Origin: Pseudomonadota bacterium
Lineage (GTDB): Bacteria > Myxococcota > UBA9042 > PHBI01
DNA: 5,736 bases
Reading direction: 5' to 3'
NCBI GenBank assembly: GCA_005772945.1
Contig: SXIE01000069.1
Coordinates: 1 to 5,736 of the forward strand
The position numbers were made by a program, and so were the translations under genes. The notes under the pieces are model-generated. The model was not told where the DNA came from. It ran no database searches and saw nothing but the letters and a program-made list of their open reading frames with translations. Shown here piece after piece: positions 1 through 4,959 of the stretch (positions are counted from its first letter, which is position 1; every line of letters begins with the position of its first letter).

Positions 1-1212
1 GGCGCGCACGCCCTCGCTGAACGAAGGCGCGACGTCCACGAGCCGTCGATCGAAGAGCCCGTCGACCACGCGGATCCAACCCGCATCGCGATCGAAGCGC
101 CAGGCGCCGCTCGTGCCGACGGCCCACAGCACGCCGTCCTTGCCGGCCGCCAAGCGCCGCGTCCCGGGCAAGGTCCAGGTGTCCTCGTTGATGGTCCCCG
201 TCGGGTCGAGGCGCCGCACGCGCGCGCCGTCCGCGACCGCGACGCGTCCTTGCGGCTCGATGCAAATGTCGGCGATGCCGAGGTCTTGGCTGCCGGCCGA
301 GAGCGCGACGCGCTCGAAGTTGTCGCCGTCGCCGACGTAGAGCCCGCGCGCCGAGCCGACGAAGACGCGCCCGCCCGAGACCGCCAGGGCATTCACCGCC
401 GTCCCCGCCTGGAATCCAGCGACCGGCCGCGCGAGCCCGTGCGCGCCGAGCTGCCAGAGCCCGTCGTCGGCCGCCACGAACAGCGCGCCGTCGCCCACGC
501 GCGCCACGTCGTTGACAGCCACGCGCCGCTTGAGACGCGCCTCGCGCCCGCTTCCCATCTGCCGCGCGGTGCGCGCGACCGACCAGAGGCCGCGGCTCGT
601 GCACACCCAGAGGTCGTCGCCGATCAGCCTGAGCCGCGTGATGCCAAACGCGACCTCGGCATCGCCGTCGCTGCCGTCGCCGTCGCCGTCGCCGTCCGAG
701 GCGTCGCCGCTGTAGCGCGCCGGGGTGGCATCGAAGGCTTCGTCGGCGCGGTCCTCGGCGTCCTCGTCGGCCGCCCTGCGCGCGTCACGCGAGGTCCGGC
801 CGTCGCCGCGAGTGTCGTCCCCGTCCTCGACGTCGCCCGGGTCGGGCTCCTCGTCGGGATCGGGCGCGTCGCGCTCGAGCTCCTCGCCCGAGCCGGTCGC
901 GCGTCCGAGCCCCGCCGCGCGCGAGAGCTGGAGCACGAGACGCACCGTCGCCCCGCCGTCCTCGCTGACCCAGACGCTGGTCGGCGCGGCGATCCAGAGG
1001 ACCTTAGCGTTACTCGGATCGGTCGCGATGGCCGTCATCCCGCCCGCGCCGGCCACCGGACCGATCGGCTCCCAGGCCCAATCGCTCCGGTCCTGGTTCG
1101 GGCTCGCCACGGGCGGCGTCCCGGGCGGAGGCGGGACCTCGACCGGAGCCGCTCCACTCGCAACGGCCAGCCCCAAGGCAAGCAGCGCGACGGCCGTGAC
1201 GTACCGCATCAT
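1..1212 (-). CDS. Exported beta-propeller protein with acidic Asp/Gly-rich insert (partial, C-terminus beyond window)
   Basis: Reading the minus strand from ATG at 1212 gives 404 codons with no stop to the window edge, so the C terminus is missing. Residues 1-22 form a signal peptide (MMRY, then a hydrophobic [14 protein letters not shown] core and an SGAA cleavage region), so the protein is probably exported. A proline-rich stretch follows (25-40). Propeller-like strands then recur about every 40 residues, starting near 59, 191, 233, 273, 313, 351 and 390. Several carry the blade signature of hydrophobic run, G/D turn, then W/F-V-A/G and GLW or GLY (RGLW 207-210, DGLW 250-253, RGLY 289-292). 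The first blade ends in VWVSEDGG (80-87), like a sialidase/BNR Asp-box. Blades 1 and 2 are separated by about 80 acidic residues (106-186) ending in Asp-Gly repeats. The fold resembles ligand-binding sensor propellers or WD40/YCF48-like repeats; the ligand is unknown. Fold fairly sure, function not. Confidence 0.85.
   Translation of the reverse strand, partial: MMRYVTAVALLALGLAVASGAAPVEVPPPPGTPPVASPNQDRSDWAWEPIGPVAGAGGMTAIATDPSNAKVLWIAAPTSVWVSEDGGATVRLVLQLSRAAGLGRATGSGEELERDAPDPDEEPDPGDVEDGDDTRGDGRTSRDARRAADEDAEDRADEAFDATPARYSGDASDGDGDGDGSDGDAEVAFGITRLRLIGDDLWVCTSRGLWSVARTARQMGSGREARLKRRVAVNDVARVGDGALFVAADDGLWQLGAHGLARPVAGFQAGTAVNALAVSGGRVFVGSARGLYVGDGDNFERVALSAGSQDLGIADICIEPQGRVAVADGARVRRLDPTGTINEDTWTLPGTRRLAAGKDGVLWAVGTSGAWRFDRDAGWIRVVDGLFDRRLVDVAPSFSEGVRA
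664..696 (-). repeat. Hexanucleotide repeat encoding Asp-Gly run
   Basis: The plus strand carries five copies of gccgtc (664-669, 673-678, 679-684, 685-690, 691-696), the last four uninterrupted. On the coding strand this reads (GAC GGC)n, giving the [12 protein letters not shown] stretch at residues 173-184 of the exported propeller. Being in frame and a multiple of three, slippage here would change linker length without breaking the gene. Asp-Gly runs of this kind can bind calcium in secreted proteins, but no complete calcium-binding consensus is visible. Confidence 0.7.
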
Positions 1213-1219
1213 CGCAGCG

Positions 1220-1248
1220 AATCTAATTCGGCGGCCGCTCGCCTGCAA
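1220..1248 (-). promoter_or_regulatory. Sigma70-like promoter of the propeller gene (predicted leaderless)
   Basis: On the minus strand TTGCAG (1248-1243) is followed after exactly 17 nt by TAGATT (1225-1220), good -35 and -10 matches in a G+C-rich background. The -10 box lies 7 nt before ATG at 1212, so transcription should begin at or next to the A of the start codon. No Shine-Dalgarno sequence lies between. GAATTAG, overlapping the -10 box, recurs at the same distance from the Rieske start. Confidence 0.55.
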
Positions 1249-1251
1249 CCC

Positions 1252-1269
1252 GACCCACCCGACCCACCC
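1252..1269. repeat. Perfect 9-bp tandem duplication in the divergent promoter region
   Basis: gacccaccc occurs twice back to back (1252-1260 and 1261-1269), followed by a further degenerate cacccggg. The C-rich tract lies just upstream of the minus-strand -35 box and ends at the palindrome acccgggt (1271-1278). It could be a regulator site between the two divergent promoters or simple low-complexity sequence. Confidence 0.5.
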
Positions 1270-1288
1270 CACCCGGGTCGCGCGCGAC

Positions 1289-1317
1289 TTGCGGCGCCCC
1301 GACGGCGGCGCTATGCC
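1289..1317 (+). promoter_or_regulatory. Sigma70-like promoter of ychJ (predicted leaderless)
   Basis: TTGCGG (1289-1294), a 17-nt spacer and TATGCC (1312-1317) lie 7 nt ahead of ATG 1325, the same geometry as the divergent propeller promoter. The upstream in-frame ATG at 1313-1315 falls inside this -10 hexamer, so it would lie upstream of the transcript and could not be the start. The -10 lacks the usual final T, which makes it a weaker match than the one on the other strand. Confidence 0.4.
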
Positions 1318-1324
1318 GGCGCTC

Positions 1325-1810
1325 ATGGATGCGACGTGTCCGTGCGGCTCGAGCCGAGCCTTCGAAGCCTGTTGCCAGCCCTACCTCGAAGGATGGGCCG
1401 CCCCGCCGACAGCCGAGGCGCTCATGCGCTCGCGTTTCGTGGCTTACTGCCGCGGCGCGATCGACTACATCGAGGCGACCAGCGGCGGCGAGGCGGCGGC
1501 CAGCTTCTCGCGCAAGGATGCCAGCGCGTGGGCCAACGCCGCACAGTTCACGAAGCTCGACGTGCTCGCGACCGAGCGCGGCGGCGAAACCGACGACGAG
1601 GGGCTCGTGGATTTCGCCGCGACCTACACGGAATCCGGCAAGGTCCACGTGCTCCGCGAGCGGTCCCTGTTTCGGCGCGACGCGGGTGCGTGGCGTTACG
1701 TCGGCCGCGGCAAGGGCCAGACGGCCACGCGCGAAGGGCCGCGCGTCGGTCGCAACGACCCTTGCCCGTGCGGCAGCGGTCAGAAATACAAGAAGTGCCA
1801 CGGGGCTTAG
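1325..1810 (+). CDS. ychJ: YchJ-family protein with two SEC-C metal-binding motifs (UPF0225)
   Basis: This 161-residue protein is close to the length of E. coli YchJ (about 152). It has the family layout: an N-terminal SEC-C motif CPCGSS...CC (Cys5, Cys7, Cys16, Cys17), then the EALMRSRF stretch, a central alpha+beta domain of the NTF2-like kind, and a C-terminal SEC-C motif [19 protein letters not shown] (Cys147, Cys149, Cys158, His159). SEC-C motifs bind zinc; the one at the C terminus of SecA contacts SecB and the ribosome. The role of YchJ itself is not established, and it is probably cytoplasmic. ATG 1325 is preferred to in-frame ATG 1313: it leaves four residues before the first CPCG, as in E. 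coli, and 1313 lies inside the likely -10 box. If 1313 is used the protein gains four residues. Neither start has a ribosome binding site. The next gene starts 25 bp after its stop. Confidence 0.93.
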   Translation: MDATCPCGSSRAFEACCQPYLEGWAAPPTAEALMRSRFVAYCRGAIDYIEATSGGEAAASFSRKDASAWANAAQFTKLDVLATERGGETDDEGLVDFAATYTESGKVHVLRERSLFRRDAGAWRYVGRGKGQTATREGPRVGRNDPCPCGSGQKYKKCHGA

Positions 1811-1825
1811 TTCACGGGCCTCCAA

Positions 1826-1832
1826 AGAAGGA
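1826..1832 (+). promoter_or_regulatory. Shine-Dalgarno site of the eight-cysteine exported protein
   Basis: AGAAGGA is a strong match to the anti-Shine-Dalgarno sequence and ends 3 nt before ATG 1836. That is rather close, but it is the clearest ribosome binding site in the window and it fixes the start of this gene. The preceding genes in the window lack one. This fits translation from an internal position on the ychJ transcript. Confidence 0.6.
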
Positions 1833-1835
1833 ACC

Positions 1836-2480
1836 ATGTCGCGCCTATCCAACTCGTTCGCCCCGTTCTTCGCCGCGCTCGCTGTCGTCGTCGCGATGTT
1901 CAGCGACGTTCAGCCGACGTACGCGGGCGCGTGCACGCGCGACGGCTGCATCTGGAATGACGATCCGCCGCTGCCCGCCCCGGGGATCATGTGCGCCATG
2001 CCCACCACCGCCACTGCGGTCGCGGCGGCCATGCGCCGCGTGGCCGGGCACTGGATCCGCGACAACGGCAACGGCTGCATGATCGACGAGAGCGGCGCGC
2101 AGGCGAGGCTCATCGTCTACCCGCCGGCGGGCGTCTCGGCGGCGGCCTTTCGCGCCGATGTCGACCTCGTGCGGCAGGCCTATCAGGCGGCCGCGAACGC
2201 AACCGGCCACGGCGCGTGGGCGGCGGATTTCGACCGCATCGCCTACGACTTTTGCAAGAAGATCGGTCACGACACGATCGCGATGGTCAACGCCCAGGAG
2301 CATTGTCCGGGGGCGCGCGGCGAGTACGCGCTGGTGCGCTACACGACGCGAAGCGCCATCGGTCGTGCCCAGCGGGCCCGTGAGCAATTCCTCATTCAGC
2401 TCTCGCAAGGGACGACCTTACCGGACCTCGTCGGCGGCAAGTGCCCCGCGGGCGAGCAGTGCGCCTTCGTCGCGCCCTGA
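1836..2480 (+). CDS. Exported eight-cysteine protein of unknown function
   Basis: I do not recognise this 214-residue protein. Residues 1-30 form a signal peptide: a short polar N terminus, a hydrophobic FFAALAVVVAMF core (11-22) and a likely cleavage after PTYA (30). The mature part holds eight cysteines (33, 38, 53, 81, 140, 157, 203, 209), and the signal peptide has none. The even number, with close pairs near both ends (CTRDGC and CPAGEQC), suggests up to four disulfides in the periplasm or outside the cell. The middle (about 100-190) looks alpha-helical and rich in Ala and Arg. There are no CxxCH haem sites, no transmembrane segment after the signal and no lipobox. The start is set by a Shine-Dalgarno site. 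The gene follows ychJ by 25 bp and is probably co-transcribed with it, then ends ahead of a GC hairpin. Codon use matches its neighbours. Confidence 0.85.
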   Translation: MSRLSNSFAPFFAALAVVVAMFSDVQPTYAGACTRDGCIWNDDPPLPAPGIMCAMPTTATAVAAAMRRVAGHWIRDNGNGCMIDESGAQARLIVYPPAGVSAAAFRADVDLVRQAYQAAANATGHGAWAADFDRIAYDFCKKIGHDTIAMVNAQEHCPGARGEYALVRYTTRSAIGRAQRAREQFLIQLSQGTTLPDLVGGKCPAGEQCAFVAP

Positions 2481-2498
2481 GCCTGAAATTCTTCGCAG

Positions 2499-2518
2499 CG
2501 CCGGGGAAAGTGCCGGCG
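2499..2518 (+). terminator. Possible terminator hairpin after the ychJ-linked pair
   Basis: cgccgg (2499-2504) pairs perfectly with ccggcg (2513-2518) around an 8-nt loop, 18 bp after the stop codon of the eight-cysteine gene. All six pairs are G:C. No T-run follows, so this is not a classical intrinsic terminator. It may still mark the transcript end or stabilise the 3' end before the Rieske operon promoter. Confidence 0.35.
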
Positions 2519-2543
2519 GGCGCTAGCGCTCGGTGGCGTCCCT

Positions 2544-2553
2544 GAATTAGGCT
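2544..2553 (+). promoter_or_regulatory. -10-like GAATTAGGCT box before the Rieske operon
   Basis: GAATTAG (2544-2550) lies exactly 10 nt before ATG 2561, the same sequence and distance as upstream of the propeller gene at 1212. Within it TAGGCT (2548-2553) fits a TAnnnT -10 element located 7 nt before the start codon, again predicting a leaderless transcript. No convincing -35 lies 16-18 nt upstream. That place is occupied by the 10-bp palindrome gcgctagcgc (2520-2529), a possible operator or activator site. Only a weak ggcggc precedes the ATG. Confidence 0.4.
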
Positions 2554-2560
2554 GGGCGGC

Positions 2561-3229
2561 ATGAGCGATCCCCGCCCCGTTTCGTCCGAGTCCCCGGATG
2601 GCCCCACGCCCGATCCGCGCGCGCCGGATCCGCACGCGCCGAATCCGAACGGCCCGAACGGCCCGAGCGGCCCGATCGCTCCCTCGCGTCGGCGCTTCCT
2701 CGGAGCCGTCGCGGGCGCCGGGACCTGCGCCCTGGGAGCCGCATTCCTGGCGGGTCCGATGACGGTCGCCGTCGCGCCCGCGTTCGACGCCGAGGCGAGC
2801 GCGGCCGGCGGTTGGATGAAGCTCGGGCTGCTCGAGAGCTTCGCTGTCGGTGCTGCGCCGACGCGCGTCGTCCTGCGAGCGACGACCCGCGACAGCTGGC
2901 TCGTGCGCGAGAATCAGCCGATCGGGGCGGTGCTGGTGCAGCGCACGGCGGACGCAGAGTTCCGCGTGTTTTCGGCGCGTTGTCCGCACTTGGGGTGCTC
3001 GGTCGATTGGCAGGGCGAGGCCAAGGCGTACGTCTGCCCGTGTCACGGGGCCGTGTTCAAAGACGACGGCGGGCTCGAGCCCAAGGCCGACGGCGGCGCG
3101 AACCCGTCGCCCCGCGCGCTCGACACGCTCGAGTGGCGCGTCTCGGCGGGCGCGACGAAGGCGCTCGAGGTGCGTTGGGTGAAGTTCAAGGCGAACGTGG
3201 CCGAGAAGCTGCCGGTGGGTGGGGCATGA
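2561..3229 (+). CDS. Rieske 2Fe-2S protein of a quinol:cytochrome c oxidoreductase
   Basis: This 222-residue protein is the Rieske subunit that accepts an electron from quinol at the Qo site and passes it to a c-type haem on the outer face of the membrane. Residues 43-48 (RRRFLG), followed by a hydrophobic stretch to about 75, form a twin-arginine signal that usually stays as the membrane anchor. The cluster motifs are CPHLGC (141-146) and CPCHG (159-163). By family knowledge Cys141, His143, Cys159 and His162 hold the cluster, and Cys146-Cys161 form the disulfide. After box II the residues are Ala164 and Phe166, where high-potential Rieske proteins have Ser and Tyr, so a low potential is likely. 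Residues 13-42 are a proline-rich extension ahead of the Tat motif. The stop codon overlaps the start of the cytochrome b gene (ATGA), so the two are translationally coupled. The family would usually be named qcrA or petC. Confidence 0.95.
   Translation: MSDPRPVSSESPDGPTPDPRAPDPHAPNPNGPNGPSGPIAPSRRRFLGAVAGAGTCALGAAFLAGPMTVAVAPAFDAEASAAGGWMKLGLLESFAVGAAPTRVVLRATTRDSWLVRENQPIGAVLVQRTADAEFRVFSARCPHLGCSVDWQGEAKAYVCPCHGAVFKDDGGLEPKADGGANPSPRALDTLEWRVSAGATKALEVRWVKFKANVAEKLPVGGA
2612..2674 (+). repeat. In-frame 15-bp and 9-bp tandem repeats encoding a proline-rich tract
   Basis: Three degenerate 15-bp units (2612-2626, 2627-2641, 2642-2656) encode DPRAP, DPHAP and NPNGP. From 2648 the repeat becomes 9 bp (2648-2656, 2657-2665, 2666-2674), encoding NGP, NGP and SGP. 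The first two 15-bp units differ by one base, which points to recent duplication. The tract forms the cytoplasmic extension in front of the Rieske Tat signal. Confidence 0.75.
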
Positions 3230-4944
3230 GCGCGTCGCCTTCGCCCGAGGGGCGCCTCGGCCGGCTCGCGGACGCTCTCGACGAGCGCACCGGTTTCCGC
3301 GCCGCGCGCGCCGCATTCCTGGGGCGCCAGATCCCCGGCGGCCCCTCCTTCGGCCGCGCGCTCGGCGCGTCGGTCGTCGGGCTGACGCTCTTCATCATGC
3401 TGACCGGCGTCGCGCTGGCGTTCGTCTACAGTCCATCGAGCACGTCGGCGTGGGCCTCGGTCGCGACGATCGAGACGTCGGTGCCGCTCGGCAGCCTCAT
3501 GCGCGGGCTGCACCACTTCGGGACCTCGGTCCTGTTCGTGCTCGCCGCGCTCCATCTGGCGCACATCGTCGCGACGGCCGCCTATCGCCGCCCGAACGAG
3601 GCGGCCTGGGTGCTCGGCCTCGCGGGGCTGCTGCTCCTTCCGCTGTTCGCGATTACCGGCAACGCCCTTCCGAATGATCAGGACGGATATTGGGGCCTGC
3701 AGGTCGAGCTCGGCATCATCGCGGATGCGCCGCTGGGCGGGCTCGTGAAGAAGATCCTGATCGGCGGGGACACCGTCGGCAATGCCACGCTCACGCGCTT
3801 CTCGGTGCTGCATACCCTCCTCTTGCCCGCCGCGATGGCGGGGATCGCGGCCCTCCACGTCGTCCTCGCGCGCCGGCGTCGGGCCGTGCCGGGGCAGGCG
3901 CTGGCACCCGCGTGGCCCGGGCAGCACGCGCGCAACGTCGTGATGACGGTGGCCGTCATCGGCGTGACGTTCGTCCTGGCGGCGACGATGACCACGCGCC
4001 TCGATGCGCCGGCCGATCCCGCGTCGGCCTACACCGCGCGGCCCGAGTGGTACTTCATGGCGCTCAACCAGCTCGCGACGCTGTTCGGCAAGGACCTCGC
4101 GTTCCTCGGCACGCTCGTCATCCCGGCGCTCTTCGTCGGGTTCCTGTTCGTCCTGCCCGTCTTCGACAAGCGCACGGCGGGGCGCCCGCCGCTCGCGGTG
4201 CTGGCGCCGTTCGCGCTGATCGGTCTCGCCATGGCCGGGCTCACCGCCAAGGGGATCCTCGGCGACGCCAACGACGAGAAGCTCGCCAAGACGATGAAGC
4301 ATGCCGCCGACGAAGCGGACGCGATGATGGCCGCCTTCCGCGCGGGCGGGGTCGATGCGAGCGGGCGCGCGCCCGTCCTCGCCGGCGCCGCGGTCTACAA
4401 AGAGAAGGGCTGCGCTGCCTGCCACGACGACATGAAGAAGCTGGGCGTACCGCGGCTCGAGGGATGGGGGACGGTCAAGCGCCTCTCGGCCTATCTCGAC
4501 AACCCCGACGATCCGCGTTTCTACGGGGGCGGCACGTTCGAAGGCAGCATGACCGCCTACGGCGGAACCGCCGCCGAGCGCGAGGCGCTCGCGACCTGGC
4601 TCTTGTCACTCGGGGGACGCTTCCCCGATGCGGCGCCGGAAATCCTTGCACAGGGACGCAAGATTTTCCTCGAGGACGACTGCACCGAATGCCACAACGA
4701 CCCGCTCATCTCCTCGCGTGACAAGCGTTACGACCTGCGGGCGCTGGGGCCGGATCTGGACGGCTTCGCCGGGGCCGAATGGGTGCGCGGCGTCATCCGC
4801 GAGCCGAGCCACCCGCGATTCTACGGCGACGCGATCGAGTCGAAGAACCTGAGCAAGGTCATGCCGGCGGGCAAGGATCTGACCGACGACGACCTGTCGC
4901 TGCTCGTGCGCTGGTTCGACGCCGGGGCGCCGGGCGCCAAGTAG
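3226..4944 (+). CDS. Cytochrome b (b6 + subunit IV type) fused to two C-terminal c-type haem domains
   Basis: This 572-residue protein is the catalytic core of the quinol oxidoreductase. Seven membrane helices are visible (about 46-68, 95-118, 126-147, 194-216, 237-256, 289-312, 322-342), as expected for cytochrome b6 (four) joined to subunit IV (three). The b-haem ligands are His96 and His110 (x13 spacing) and His196 and His211 (x14, the b6/Firmicutes spacing; bc1 has 13). PEWY, the Qo motif, is at 273-276. Ala45 stands where b6f has the cysteine that binds haem ci, and there is no cysteine before 396. After the last helix and a charged linker come two c-type domains with CAACH (396-400) and CTECH (486-490). 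Met441 and Met546 are candidate sixth ligands. Each domain ends in a similar PRFYG...M module, so they look duplicated. The start overlaps the Rieske stop. The c domains should face the periplasm and take electrons from the Rieske cluster. Confidence 0.95.
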   Translation: MSASPSPEGRLGRLADALDERTGFRAARAAFLGRQIPGGPSFGRALGASVVGLTLFIMLTGVALAFVYSPSSTSAWASVATIETSVPLGSLMRGLHHFGTSVLFVLAALHLAHIVATAAYRRPNEAAWVLGLAGLLLLPLFAITGNALPNDQDGYWGLQVELGIIADAPLGGLVKKILIGGDTVGNATLTRFSVLHTLLLPAAMAGIAALHVVLARRRRAVPGQALAPAWPGQHARNVVMTVAVIGVTFVLAATMTTRLDAPADPASAYTARPEWYFMALNQLATLFGKDLAFLGTLVIPALFVGFLFVLPVFDKRTAGRPPLAVLAPFALIGLAMAGLTAKGILGDANDEKLAKTMKHAADEADAMMAAFRAGGVDASGRAPVLAGAAVYKEKGCAACHDDMKKLGVPRLEGWGTVKRLSAYLDNPDDPRFYGGGTFEGSMTAYGGTAAEREALATWLLSLGGRFPDAAPEILAQGRKIFLEDDCTECHNDPLISSRDKRYDLRALGPDLDGFAGAEWVRGVIREPSHPRFYGDAIESKNLSKVMPAGKDLTDDDLSLLVRWFDAGAPGAK

Positions 4945-4952
4945 TCGGCGCC
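4933..4952. terminator. Possible stem-loop in the convergent junction
   Basis: Two copies of ggcgcc (4933-4938 and 4947-4952) can pair around an 8-nt loop that contains the TAG stop of the cytochrome b gene. It sits in the 15-bp gap between the two convergent stops, so it could serve transcripts from either side. There is no T-run on either strand, and ggcgcc is common by chance at this base composition, so support is weak. Confidence 0.22.
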
Positions 4953-4959
4953 GCGCGCG

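Noticed and set aside
725..1310. Upstream extension of the ychJ frame to an ATG at 725
   Set aside because: The extra N terminus is Ser-rich antisense of the propeller gene. YchJ proteins begin just before the first CPCG motif, and the extension would cross the divergent promoters.
250..2082. A 610-codon open frame on the plus strand
   Set aside because: It lies antisense to the propeller gene and crosses the divergent promoter, ychJ and the start of the next gene. Its product is Arg/Ala/Pro-rich with no domain, typical of a shadow frame in GC-rich DNA.
2396..4425. Long minus-strand frames (306 and 460 codons) opposite the Rieske and cytochrome b genes
   Set aside because: Both are Arg/Ala-rich antisense frames without domains, lying wholly over firmly identified genes on the other strand.
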